A DNA stretch of 64,000 nt. Origin: Candidatus Uhrbacteria bacterium (GTDB lineage: Bacteria; Patescibacteriota; Patescibacteriia; 2-12-FULL-60-25). This document shows positions 14,309 through 23,364 of this stretch, in pieces (position 1 is the first letter of the stretch; the number at the start of each line of letters is the position of its first letter). The notes under the pieces are model-generated. The model worked only from the letters and a program-made list of their open reading frames with translations. It ran no database searches and had not been told where the DNA came from. The position numbers and the translations under genes were made by a program. The stretch lies in contig JAIOPK010000006.1 of the NCBI GenBank assembly GCA_021413945.1, positions 186,001 to 250,000 on the forward strand, given 5' to 3'.

Positions 14309-16102
14309 ATGTGCGGGATCGCCGGAGAAATCCGTCAACCTAGCCAAATGGTCGATGCTGAACGCCTCGAGCGTATGTCGGCAGGTTTAGCGCGCCGTGG
14401 GCCGGATGGGCAGGGTATTTGGACGGAGGGACAGGCCGGGTTTGTTCATCGCCGCCTTTCGATTATCGATTTGAGCGAGGGAGGGCATCAGCCGATGATT
14501 TCCGCTGACGGTCGCTATGCGATTACGTTCAATGGAGAGATCTATAACTATCAAGAGCTCAGGGTTCAGTTGTCGGGTTTTAGTTTTCAGTCGCAGTCGG
14601 ATACGGAGGTGTTGCTTGCGATGTATGCAAAGGAGGGGGAGAAGATGTTGGAAAAGATTCATGGGATGTTTGCGTTTGCGATTTGGGACAATGTTGAGAA
14701 GAAATTATTTTTTGCGCGAGACCGGATTGGAAAGAAGCCATTTTTCTATCGCGCAAATGCGGAATCATTTTTGTTTGCGTCCGAATTGAAAGCGATCGGG
14801 GCTGTTGAGAAGCTGGAAATTGACGAGGAGTCGATCAAGTTATTTTTGGGACTGCAATATGTTCCGAGTCCGCGGACGGGATTTAAGAATATTTTGTCGC
14901 TTGAGCCGGGGATGAGCGGGACTTGGAAGGATGGGGTTTTGGAGCTGAAGGCTGTACCGCCCCCTCGTTCCCCCTCCTTTACTAAGGAGGGGGATGTGGT
15001 AGGCACGGTTCGTGGTCTGTTAGAGGAAAGTGTTCGATTGCGATTGATTGCGGATGTGCCGGTTGGAATTTTCTTGTCAGGTGGAATCGATTCGTCAGCA
15101 GTCGCGGCTTTGGCGAAGGAACAGGGAATGAAGTTGTCATCGTTTACGCTGGGATTCGACGAGGCGAAGTTTGATGAGCGTGATCAGTCGGCGGAGTTGG
15201 CAAAGAAATTTGGATTCGAGCATCACGCATTTGTCGCTAAGCCGGAAGATTTACTTGCGATCGCGGATGAAGTTATCAAGCATTATGATTCGCCGTTTGC
15301 GGATTCGTCATCGCTCAATACTTGGATACTGGCTCGTGAGACAAAGAAGCATGTGAAAGCCGTGCTTACGGGAGATGGCGGAGATGAATTGTTTGGCGGA
15401 TATCGCCGATACGGTTACTACGAGAAGGCTTTGCGTTTGCATAGAATGGGTTTGGGATGGATTGCGATCAATGTCGCTTGGTTGATGTCGAGTGTTAATC
15501 GCGATCCGCGTTATCGACGTTTTACGGAGACGCTAGAGGGATTGCGCGTGTCGAATGCGGAAGGATATGCGAGACTTTTTCTTGGAGCATATTTTGATAC
15601 GCCGGAAGCGCGAGCCTTCATCGTCTCGCGCTTCCGAACGGATATTGACCCGATTGAGGCTGCAATGGATTTTGATCTGCATTCTTACCTGTCGGACGAT
15701 TTGAATGTGAAGATGGATCGCGCGACGATGGCGCATGGTTTGGAGGCACGCTGTCCGTTACTCGACCAAGATTTGGTGGCGTATGTGACGAGCTTGCCGG
15801 TGGAATATCGCTATAACAAAGCAAAAAAGAAAGCGTTGCTCGTCGATGCCGTGCAGGATTTGCTGCCGGCTGAAGTCGGTCAGCGGCCAAAGCGCGGTTT
15901 CCAAGTTCCGCTTGCATCGTGGTTTCGTGCTGCGCTGCGTCCGGCTTTCATCGAACGCTGTGTGCAGTCGACGAAACTTCATGCGTACGTTAGCCGAGAC
16001 AAAGTCGAGCAACTTCTGAAAGAGAACGATCTTGGAAGCGATCATGGGAATCGTTTGTGGATGCTGTATTCACTTGCGACGTGGCTTGAACAATATGGAT
16101 AA
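14309..16102 (+). CDS. asnB: AsnB-type glutamine-hydrolysing amidotransferase (paralog 1)
   Basis: 597 residues, normal for AsnB. The Ntn glutaminase domain starts MCGIAGEI with nucleophile Cys2 and continues with RRGPDGQGIW, FNGEIYNYQEL and SDTEVLL; the synthetase domain carries the PPi-loop SGGIDSSAVAALA near residue 255 and GDGGDELFGGYRRY near 360. Family members make asparagine from aspartate, but copies within glycan clusters can amidate uronic-acid sugars, which is the likelier role here given two further paralogs. A palindromic repeat (14970-14993) is inserted in frame between the two domains, encoding PPPRSPSFTKEGDV. It begins the main glycan cluster and overlaps the next gene by eight bases. 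Confidence 0.9.
   Translation: MCGIAGEIRQPSQMVDAERLERMSAGLARRGPDGQGIWTEGQAGFVHRRLSIIDLSEGGHQPMISADGRYAITFNGEIYNYQELRVQLSGFSFQSQSDTEVLLAMYAKEGEKMLEKIHGMFAFAIWDNVEKKLFFARDRIGKKPFFYRANAESFLFASELKAIGAVEKLEIDEESIKLFLGLQYVPSPRTGFKNILSLEPGMSGTWKDGVLELKAVPPPRSPSFTKEGDVVGTVRGLLEESVRLRLIADVPVGIFLSGGIDSSAVAALAKEQGMKLSSFTLGFDEAKFDERDQSAELAKKFGFEHHAFVAKPEDLLAIADEVIKHYDSPFADSSSLNTWILARETKKHVKAVLTGDGGDELFGGYRRYGYYEKALRLHRMGLGWIAINVAWLMSSVNRDPRYRRFTETLEGLRVSNAEGYARLFLGAYFDTPEARAFIVSRFRTDIDPIEAAMDFDLHSYLSDDLNVKMDRATMAHGLEARCPLLDQDLVAYVTSLPVEYRYNKAKKKALLVDAVQDLLPAEVGQRPKRGFQVPLASWFRAALRPAFIERCVQSTKLHAYVSRDKVEQLLKENDLGSDHGNRLWMLYSLATWLEQYG
14970..14993. repeat. palindromic C/G-rich repeat inside asnB
   Basis: CCCCCTCCTT (14970-14979), loop TACT, and AAGGAGGGGG (14984-14993) form a perfect 10-bp hairpin, with another CCCCCTCGTTC just upstream. 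It has the look of dispersed CCCCCT...AGGGGG palindromes known from many bacterial genomes. It keeps the reading frame open and is missing from the two AsnB paralogs at 26187 and 42781. Confidence 0.75.
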
Positions 16103-17222
16103 ACGCATCCTTATTTTTTCCACCGCGTTTTATCCGGTTGTCGGAGGCGCGGAAGTGGCATTGAAGGAATTGACGGATCGAATGCCGTCCGTGCGATTTG
16201 ATTTGGTTTGTGCGCGATTGAAGAAAGGATTGCCGGATCATGAGCGCATCGGAAACGTCGAGGTGCATCGTGTTGGATTTGGGTACTCATTCGACAAATA
16301 TCTTTTGCCGTTCCTTGGAGTTTGGAAAGCGATGCGTTTCGTGCCCAGAGGAACACCGGTTTGGTCGATGATGGCGAGTTATGCTGGGTTTGCGAGTTTG
16401 TTTTATTGCTGGATGCGGCCAACGTCGAAAATGCTGTTGACGCTGCAAGAAGGAGATCCTTTAGAGAAATATTCCAAACGCCTCGGATCGTTTGCGTTTT
16501 TGCAACGCGCAATCTTCCGTCGTGCAAATCGCGTACAGGCGATTAGTAAGTTTCTTGGTGAGTGGGCGGTCGCCAATGGGTTCAAAGGAATAGTCGATGT
16601 GATTCCGAATGGTGTCGATACGTCTAGCTTTTCCAAACCGGTCGATTTGGAGCGTCGGAAACATTTGCGCGAGATGTTTGGGTTTGAAGAGAGCGATATC
16701 GTTCTTGTGACGGCATCGCGACTTTCTTTGAAGAATGCGATCGACGATATTGTTCGAGCGCTCCCGCTGCTTCCATTGCGTTGCAAGCTTTTGATTATCG
16801 GGGTTGGTGAAGATGAGGCGATGCTCCGAGCGCTCATCGAGGAAGTTGGCATGCAGTATCGCGTTGTGTTTGCCGGATATCGGACGCATGCCGAGCTTCC
16901 CGAGCTGTTGCGTTCGTCGGAGATTTTTATTCGCCCTTCCTTGTCGGAGGGATTGGGTAACTCATTTTTAGAGGCGATGGCGGCGGAAATTCCGATTATT
17001 GGTACACCGGTTGGTGGGATTCCGGATTTTCTTGTCGATGGGGAGACGGGGGTGTTTTGTCAGCCGAGAGATCCGGAGTCGATTGCGAAGGCAGTCGAGC
17101 GTTTGATCGAAGAACCAGGACTGCGTGAACGTATTATTAAGAATGGTGCGCGAGTTGTGCGAGAACGATATGATTGGGATCTGGTAAGTCGCGATATGCA
17201 GGCGATTCTCGAATCACTATGA
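16095..17222 (+). CDS. GT4-family glycosyltransferase
   Basis: About 375 residues from the ATG at 16095, whose first bases overlap the previous gene's stop (ATGGATAA). Domain 1 begins ILIFSTAFYPVVGGAEVALK; the C-terminal domain starts near residue 200 (DIVLVTASRLSLKNAIDDIV) and contains RPSLSEGLGNSFLEAMAAEI, the EX7E donor-binding motif. The ORF-track start at 16032 reads inside asnB and is rejected. Donor and acceptor sugars are unknown. It is translationally coupled to the methyltransferase that follows by an ATGA overlap. Confidence 0.9.
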   Translation: MDKRILIFSTAFYPVVGGAEVALKELTDRMPSVRFDLVCARLKKGLPDHERIGNVEVHRVGFGYSFDKYLLPFLGVWKAMRFVPRGTPVWSMMASYAGFASLFYCWMRPTSKMLLTLQEGDPLEKYSKRLGSFAFLQRAIFRRANRVQAISKFLGEWAVANGFKGIVDVIPNGVDTSSFSKPVDLERRKHLREMFGFEESDIVLVTASRLSLKNAIDDIVRALPLLPLRCKLLIIGVGEDEAMLRALIEEVGMQYRVVFAGYRTHAELPELLRSSEIFIRPSLSEGLGNSFLEAMAAEIPIIGTPVGGIPDFLVDGETGVFCQPRDPESIAKAVERLIEEPGLRERIIKNGARVVRERYDWDLVSRDMQAILESL

Positions 17223-17923
17223 CGATTTATACTGCCGGTAATGCCGCGAAACAGTGGATCTTAACCGAATTGCATCAGCGATTTGGCGAGTCGTCGTATC
17301 GGATTTTGGATCTTGGATGTGGCGCGGCTCCATCGTGGAAAACATTTTTAGAAATGCATCTGAATGCATCATATGTTGGATTTGATTATGATCGTGCAGC
17401 TGTTGCACGCGGTCAGAAAGAGTTTCTTGGAATGGCGAACGCCTCTTTGAATGTTGGAGATGTGCAGACGCTGTCGACACAGAAAGAGTTTGATGTGGTG
17501 ACGGCGTTTAGCGCGGTTGAGCATGTGGTAGACAAGCATGCATTTTTGAAAACGGTATTTGCGTCGCTCAAGTCGGGCGGGATCGCGTATCTCAATTACG
17601 ACGACGGGCATTTTCGATCGAACAACATGAAGGAACGCATCATGGTTCCGGTTAGTCAGATGCTTGCTATGGTAGGAATTCAGGGTCCGTTTATGAAGCA
17701 TGTCGATGACGCGGAGTTTCGGAAGCAGGCCGAGCAAGCAGGATTTACGTTTCTCTCGTTGCGTAAACATAACTTGTATCCGATCAAGGGGTTCATGCGT
17801 GGTGCTTCGACGGAAGCCGTCGAGGCTTGGTATGCGTTCGAGGAGCGTTTGAACGAGCTCTACACGCCGGAGCAGCTCGATAAGGTGAAATGGTCGACGA
17901 CGCTTGTGATTCAAAAACCATGA
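17219..17923 (+). CDS. class I SAM-dependent methyltransferase
   Basis: About 234 residues. Motif I is ILDLGCGAAPSWKTFL, the acidic motif is VGFDYDRAAV, and motif IV region FDVVTAFSAVEHVVDK resembles Methyltransf_11 proteins in glycan clusters. KSGGIAYLNYDDGHF follows as the post-I strand. The start at 17219 overlaps the previous stop as ATGA; the ORF track's longer start is a shadow. It probably methylates a sugar or a glycolipid intermediate, judged only from its place between glycosyltransferases. Confidence 0.85.
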   Translation: MTIYTAGNAAKQWILTELHQRFGESSYRILDLGCGAAPSWKTFLEMHLNASYVGFDYDRAAVARGQKEFLGMANASLNVGDVQTLSTQKEFDVVTAFSAVEHVVDKHAFLKTVFASLKSGGIAYLNYDDGHFRSNNMKERIMVPVSQMLAMVGIQGPFMKHVDDAEFRKQAEQAGFTFLSLRKHNLYPIKGFMRGASTEAVEAWYAFEERLNELYTPEQLDKVKWSTTLVIQKP

Positions 17924-20900
17924 GAATTTTGATTGCCTCGGGAATTTACCCGCCGGAAGGAGGAGGGCCTTCCATTTACAGCCATGCGATGGCTCGTGCT
18001 TTGGTTTCCATGGGGCATAACGTCTCGGTTGTCGCATATGGAGAAGAAGCGAGTTCGACGGCCGACGGTTGGCGTGTTGAACGTGTTTCACGGCGGGGTG
18101 GACCGCTTGTCCGCTATTTCCGTTACTTTTTGCGCGTTTGGAAGGCAATGAAGTCTGTCGATGTCGTGTACATGCAGGGCGCCGTGTCGGAGGGTTTGCC
18201 GACGACGATCGCCGCGGGATTGCGTCGTATTCCGACGGTTTATCGCATTCCCGGAGATTATGCGTGGGAAATGGCACAGCAAAAAGGCGACAAGGATTTG
18301 CTTGATGCATTTTTAGGGAAGCGACATCACGGGGTCATTGGTTTGTATGAGCGCATCGAACGATTTGTCGCAAAGCGTGCGAGTCGGATTATTGCGCCGA
18401 GTCAGTATTTGAAATCGGTTGCGATTCGATGGGGGATTGAATCGCCTTTTATCGAAGTCGTGCGTAATGCGGAAGATCCGTTGCCGGATGGTTTGTCGCG
18501 CGAGCAGATGCGTGAGAAGGAGAAACTTGGCGACTCGATTGTGTGTTTCACGATTGTGCGAGCAGTTCCTTGGAAAGGCATTGCAGAATTAATCGAGTGG
18601 TGGAAGGAATTGCCGGAGACGCATCGACTTGTAATGGCGGGGGATGGACCGGAGTTGGAGAAATGGAAAGCGATGGCGGCGAATTCCCCTGTGGCGAATC
18701 GCATCACATTTGTGGGTCGACAAAATCGTGAACAGATTGGGAATTGGATGCGTGCGGCGGATGTGTTTGTGCTGCATTCCGGATATGAAGGTTACCCGCA
18801 TGTGGTTGCGGAAGCCGCGTCGATGAGTGTGCCATGTTTGGTGAGCGATCAGGGTGGAAATCCGGAGACAAAGGATGTGTTTGGCGATCTTATCGAGGTA
18901 CTCCCGTTCCGAAGTCGTGAGGCGTGGGTGAATGCTTTGAAAAAGGTTGTAAGTCGAAAGTCGCAAGTCGAAAGTCATGGAAAGAAGTGGACGCATGGGG
19001 AGATGACGAAACGGGTCGAATCGATCTTGGTCGACACATCGCTGAAACAAGGACCGATGCAAACGCTGATGTTTTCTTTTGATCGAGGTTTGCTTGATAC
19101 AGAATCGGATTCGATGTCGCGCATTTCTAATCTCGCTGACGAGGGAATGGTGCAAGCGGTTGTTTTGTCGCGATTCAAGACTGATGAGATTTCGCAAATC
19201 GATCATGTTTCGGCTTTTGGTTTTTCCGGATCGAGTCTCATTCGATTCTTCCGTGCAATTGCACAGGGGTTAAGGATTGTGAAGTTGGCGCCAAATCGGA
19301 CCATGATTACGGCCCAGGATCCGTTTATTGCGGGGTTGGTGGGTTACATCGTTTCAAGAATCAAGGATGTTCCTTTGGAGGTGCAGGAGCATGGCGATTT
19401 TTATTCAGGATATTGGGTGAAGGAATCTTTGAAGAATCGAATCTTGTCGATGATTGGTCGATTTGTCCTGGCTCGAGCGGAACGTGTTCGTGTGGTAAGC
19501 GAACGTGTGAAGGAGCATTTGGTGAAGAAGGGGATCAAGGCCGAGAAGATCGATGTTATTCCTGTTGCTGTAGACGTACCCGGATTGTTGTCGGATCAGA
19601 TTCGATCGGCCGGTGATGTGTTCCGTTTTGTTGCGCCTTGTCGTTTTATTGAACAAAAAGGATTGGATGTTTTGCTGGAAGCGGCGGCAGAATTGAAACG
19701 TGAAAACGTTTCATTTCAACTTTCGTTGATTGGTCGAGGGTCATTGCTTCCCGCTTTGCACGGCATGATTGAAAAATTTGGTCTCGTTGGGGTTGTTACG
19801 ATTGAGGATTGGAAAGCGGGAAATGAAGTTTGGAAGAATGCGGACGGATTCGTCTTGTCATCACGCTATGAAGGATTTGGCCGCACGATTCTTGAGGCGA
19901 TGACGTCTCGTGTCGCTGTCGTGAGTACCAATGTTGGCTGTGTCGGCTCGTTGTTGCGACCTGATATCGACGGCAGAGTCGTTGGGGTTGGAGATGCAAG
20001 GGCTCTCGCTCATGCGATGAAGTTGACGATTGTCGAGAATGACGAAACGGCTTCAATGATTGCATCGGCGCATGAGCGAGCTTTGATGTTTCCTTCCATA
20101 CAGCAATTGCATGCGAAGCAACGAGAGGGGTGGCGGTATCTTTTGCAGATGGTTGCGGAAATTCGTCCACGTTTTGATTTGTGGGTGTTTGGTTTTGTAT
20201 TGTTTGCGCTTGCGACACGATTGCTATCGGCATTCTTGTTCCACCATAGCCTTGTGAACCGCGAGTGGGGTTTTTATACGCTCGTTGACCACTGGTTCCA
20301 AGGATACGGGTATTCGTATGCGACGGAGCTTGGATGTCCGTCTGCGTATCGCTCGCCAGGTTTTCTGTTCTTTCTGACGGCGCTTTATAGCGTGTTCCGT
20401 CCGGAGAATACGCTGGCGCAGGCTTTGGTGCAGAATTTGATCGCTTGGCTTGCATTGATTTTGGTTTATGTCGTCGGCAAGCGTTTTGTCGGCAAGAAGG
20501 CGGCATTACTTGGAGCGTTCATGATGGCGTGCTATCCGTACACGTTTTATCACTTCACGCAGTATTATCACACGTTCCTGTCGACGTTTATTTTGCTGTT
20601 TCTTGTTTGGACATTGCTGCGGTTGAAGGATAACAAAAAAATTACGACAGCGATTCTTGCCGGAGTTTCGATCGCCGCGCTTGCCTATATTCAAGGAACG
20701 ATTTTGCCGGCGACGCCATTCATCGTTCTTTGGTTGTTATGGTGCTGGTGGCCGGATTGGAAACGGACGATCCTTGTCGCCGTGATTATGGCGGTTGTTT
20801 CTGCCGGGTTGATTGCGCCGTGGACGTATCGCAACTATCAGGCGTTTCATGCGTTTGTTCCGTTCACGACGGATCTCGGGCACGGCATGTATAAAGCGAA

Positions 20901-21558
20901 CAATGATTATATTTACGAAATCACCAAACGAGGTTACCCGATGGAAATTATTGATGATCCGGTGGTTTCGTCGACGAATCCGAACTACATCATGTTTACG
21001 ATTCAGCCTTGGCTTAAAGCGGAGCTTGAAGCGGATGGTGTTTATCGAGACTCGACGTATTGGACGGAATGGCATCCTAAGTATCCTGTCGGCAAAATGG
21101 AGACTTGTTCCGAGCGAGGGTTGTTGAATGAAAAACAGTTCAGCGATTATTGGGCAGATCAGTCGAGCACATGGATGCGCGAGAATTTTTGGACGGAAGG
21201 TTGGAAGTTGCCGGTGCAGAAATTTAAAACGTTTTGGCAACCGGGACTGTTCCCAAGCGTAAAGACGGGAGCACCTTGGTCTTTTGCCGATAATCCGATA
21301 AAAGTATTTTTGGCGCGATTTGCGGTTTGGATTTCTACATTCGTTGTCGTTTGGATCGGATTACTTGGTCTTGTGATCGCGATGCGTCGGCGGAAGAAGG
21401 AAGCGGTGCTTATCGTCATCCTTCTTGTCGTGTATAGCTTGATGCACAGCTTGTTTGCGGGTTATACCAAGTATCGGATGCCGCTCGACCATCTCCTTGC
21501 GCCGTTTGCCGCTTACGCATTGTTTGTCTTGTATGAAACTCGTCTACGTCGCAAATAG
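17920..21558 (+). CDS. three-module glycosyltransferase: GT4 + GT4 + GT-C-like membrane domain
   Basis: 1212 residues from the ATG at 17920 (ATGA overlap). Residues 1-365 are one GT4 enzyme (ILIASGIYPPEGGGPSIYSH; YEGYPHVVAEAAS). Residues 378-740 are a second GT-B enzyme (LEVQEHGDFYSGYWVKESLK; FVAPCRFIEQKGLDVL; SSRYEGFGRTILEAMTSRVA). Residues 745-1212 hold about ten helices like GT39/ArnT mannosyl- or arabinosyltransferases (LFALATRLLSAFLFHH, then AYRSPGFLFFLTALYSVF). Joining cytosolic GTs to a polyprenyl-sugar-using membrane GT is unusual. The linker between the first two modules contains the heptad repeat at 18950-18977, coding for SRKSQVES. The last 26 bases overlap the next gene. Confidence 0.88.
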   Translation: MRILIASGIYPPEGGGPSIYSHAMARALVSMGHNVSVVAYGEEASSTADGWRVERVSRRGGPLVRYFRYFLRVWKAMKSVDVVYMQGAVSEGLPTTIAAGLRRIPTVYRIPGDYAWEMAQQKGDKDLLDAFLGKRHHGVIGLYERIERFVAKRASRIIAPSQYLKSVAIRWGIESPFIEVVRNAEDPLPDGLSREQMREKEKLGDSIVCFTIVRAVPWKGIAELIEWWKELPETHRLVMAGDGPELEKWKAMAANSPVANRITFVGRQNREQIGNWMRAADVFVLHSGYEGYPHVVAEAASMSVPCLVSDQGGNPETKDVFGDLIEVLPFRSREAWVNALKKVVSRKSQVESHGKKWTHGEMTKRVESILVDTSLKQGPMQTLMFSFDRGLLDTESDSMSRISNLADEGMVQAVVLSRFKTDEISQIDHVSAFGFSGSSLIRFFRAIAQGLRIVKLAPNRTMITAQDPFIAGLVGYIVSRIKDVPLEVQEHGDFYSGYWVKESLKNRILSMIGRFVLARAERVRVVSERVKEHLVKKGIKAEKIDVIPVAVDVPGLLSDQIRSAGDVFRFVAPCRFIEQKGLDVLLEAAAELKRENVSFQLSLIGRGSLLPALHGMIEKFGLVGVVTIEDWKAGNEVWKNADGFVLSSRYEGFGRTILEAMTSRVAVVSTNVGCVGSLLRPDIDGRVVGVGDARALAHAMKLTIVENDETASMIASAHERALMFPSIQQLHAKQREGWRYLLQMVAEIRPRFDLWVFGFVLFALATRLLSAFLFHHSLVNREWGFYTLVDHWFQGYGYSYATELGCPSAYRSPGFLFFLTALYSVFRPENTLAQALVQNLIAWLALILVYVVGKRFVGKKAALLGAFMMACYPYTFYHFTQYYHTFLSTFILLFLVWTLLRLKDNKKITTAILAGVSIAALAYIQGTILPATPFIVLWLLWCWWPDWKRTILVAVIMAVVSAGLIAPWTYRNYQAFHAFVPFTTDLGHGMYKANNDYIYEITKRGYPMEIIDDPVVSSTNPNYIMFTIQPWLKAELEADGVYRDSTYWTEWHPKYPVGKMETCSERGLLNEKQFSDYWADQSSTWMRENFWTEGWKLPVQKFKTFWQPGLFPSVKTGAPWSFADNPIKVFLARFAVWISTFVVVWIGLLGLVIAMRRRKKEAVLIVILLVVYSLMHSLFAGYTKYRMPLDHLLAPFAAYALFVLYETRLRRK
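18950..18977. repeat. degenerate 7-bp tandem repeat, unit nAAGTCG
   Basis: Four consecutive heptamers read TAAGTCG, AAAGTCG, CAAGTCG and AAAGTCA. They lie in the linker between the first two modules of the fused glycosyltransferase and keep the frame open. The same unit recurs at 49095. Confidence 0.8.
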
Positions 21559-22660
21559 CCGATTTCCTTCAGAGAAGGCTCAGAGTGATCAAGTGATGGC
21601 GATGTGCCGTTCTTTTGCGGCGCTTGGACATGAAGTGACGCTGCTTGTTCCGGATCGTAAGCCGGTACAGCATGAGGATCCGTTTGCGTATTACGGAGTC
21701 GAGCCTTCATTCGCGTTCAAGCGTCTTCCTTGTGTCGATGCGATTCAGTGGTTGTGGCTTGGACGCATCGGACTTTGGATTCAGACGTCGACGTTCTTGT
21801 GGTCGCTTAGAAAAGAACTTCGTCTACTGAAGCCGGATGTCGTGTTTAGCCGCGAGCTCTATGTATTTGCCGTTCCAGGAGTTCCGGGAAAACGTGTTTG
21901 GGAATCGCATTCTCTGCACCGATCTTTTTGGGCGATGCGTATCGCAAGAGGTCTCGACAAGATTGTGACGCTGACAAAGGCGAGCAAGGATCGATTAGTT
22001 GAGGCCGGAGTTTTGGCCGATCGCGTTATGGTCGAGGCAGATGCGGTTGATCCAAAGATGTTTGAGCATCGATATGATCGTGCGGATGTTCGACGAGAGT
22101 TAGGAATTGCCGATGATGTGTATGTTTGTTTGTACACGGGTAAGTTTACGACGATGAACATGTCTAAAGGCTTGGATGAGTCGATTTCAGCTGTTGGAAA
22201 GCTCGTTGACCAAAGAAAAAATATTTTGCTACTTGCCGTCGGCGGAACTCCGCAAGAGTTGGAGCGGTATGCGAGCAAGGTCGGACCGAATGTTCGACTG
22301 CTTGGGCATCAGCCGCAAGCGACACTCGGGAAGTTTTATACCGTTGCGGATTTACTGCTTATGCCGTTTCCGTATACGGAGCATTATGCGTATTACATGT
22401 CGCCGCTGAAGTTATTCGAATATCTGATGAGCGGAGTACCGATGGTGGTGACGGATTTGCCGAGCGTGCGCGAAATCGTTTCCGAGTCGAGCGCGATTAT
22501 CGCCAAGCCTGGGGATGTCGACTCGCTCGAAGCCTCCATTCGACAGGCAATCGACCAACCGGAAGAGGCTCGGAAACGAGCGCTTGAAGCAAAGAGAATA
22601 TCGGCTCAATATACTTGGATTGAGCGCGCCAAGCGGATTTGCGCTATTCTATGGCCATGA
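21533..22660 (+). CDS. GT4-family glycosyltransferase
   Basis: 375 residues from the ATG at 21533, which overlaps the preceding gene by 26 bases. Domain 1 begins KLVYVANSRFPSEKAQSDQV; domain 2 begins near residue 195 (YVCLYTGKFTTMNMSKGLDE) and includes LGHQPQATLGKFYTVADLLL and SPLKLFEYLMSGVPMV, a GT4 variant of the capsular-type EX7E region. The ORF track start at 21455 is within the upstream gene. Substrates are unknown. It ends in an ATGA overlap with the GT2 gene. Confidence 0.87.
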   Translation: MKLVYVANSRFPSEKAQSDQVMAMCRSFAALGHEVTLLVPDRKPVQHEDPFAYYGVEPSFAFKRLPCVDAIQWLWLGRIGLWIQTSTFLWSLRKELRLLKPDVVFSRELYVFAVPGVPGKRVWESHSLHRSFWAMRIARGLDKIVTLTKASKDRLVEAGVLADRVMVEADAVDPKMFEHRYDRADVRRELGIADDVYVCLYTGKFTTMNMSKGLDESISAVGKLVDQRKNILLLAVGGTPQELERYASKVGPNVRLLGHQPQATLGKFYTVADLLLMPFPYTEHYAYYMSPLKLFEYLMSGVPMVVTDLPSVREIVSESSAIIAKPGDVDSLEASIRQAIDQPEEARKRALEAKRISAQYTWIERAKRICAILWP

Positions 22661-23364
22661 TTTCCTTCATTTTTCCGGCTTTTAACGAAGCCGAAAACTT
22701 GAAACGGATCCCCGTCGAGGTGATTCCGGTATTTGATGCGCTTGGAATGGAGTATGAGATCGTTGTCATCGACGATGGAAGCCGTGATGAAACCGCCGCG
22801 GTCGCCGAATCGCTCGGTGGACCGGTGCGACTCGTTCGGCATGAAAAAAACGCCGGACTTGGTTCGGCCGTGCGTACGGGAATTCGTGAATCAAGAGGGG
22901 ACTTTGTTGTCACGATGGATAGCGATCTCACATTTGCACCGGAGCTCGTTAAAGAGTTGATGGCAAGATATCAGCAAGGTGATGTTGACTTTGTGTCCGG
23001 CTCTCCTAAGCTTGCGGGCTTTGGAAAAGATATTCCATCGTATCGCATTTTTATTTCGCATGTCGCGACACTGGTTTATAAGCTTGTTGTCGGCGCTAAT
23101 GTGACGGCCGTGAGTCCCATCTTCCGGTTGTATCGACGCGAGCATCTTATCGAATTGCCGATTAAGGCGACGGGATTTGATATTAACGCGGAAATTCTTT
23201 TCCATTTGGTCCGACGCGGCCGACGTGTCGCGGAAATTCCCGCTCCGCTCACCGTCCGCATTCACGGCGAGAGCAATCTTGATTATCCCAAAGAAATGAA
23301 GCGTCACATTCGACTCATTATGCGCATGTTAAAGATGCGATTGTTTGGTATTGAGAGCGTATGA
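22657..23364 (+). CDS. GT2-family glycosyltransferase, dolichol-phosphate-mannose-synthase-like
   Basis: 235 residues. The GT-A motifs are ISFIFPAFNEAENL, YEIVVIDDGSRDETA, GLGSAVRTGI and the DxD-like VTMDSDLTFAPEL; SPIFRLYRREHLIELPIKA lies in the region that selects acceptors in DPM1-like enzymes. The absence of C-terminal helices makes it a soluble or peripheral enzyme, which normally loads a sugar onto polyprenyl phosphate. That product could feed the GT-C domains nearby. The start at 22657 gives an ATGA overlap; TATTCT (22645-22650) lies exactly six bases upstream, so a leaderless transcript is also possible. Confidence 0.88.
   Translation: MISFIFPAFNEAENLKRIPVEVIPVFDALGMEYEIVVIDDGSRDETAAVAESLGGPVRLVRHEKNAGLGSAVRTGIRESRGDFVVTMDSDLTFAPELVKELMARYQQGDVDFVSGSPKLAGFGKDIPSYRIFISHVATLVYKLVVGANVTAVSPIFRLYRREHLIELPIKATGFDINAEILFHLVRRGRRVAEIPAPLTVRIHGESNLDYPKEMKRHIRLIMRMLKMRLFGIESV

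Noticed and set aside
18950-18977. CRISPR-like or microsatellite array
   Set aside because: Units are seven bases with no spacers and only four copies; there are no cas genes.
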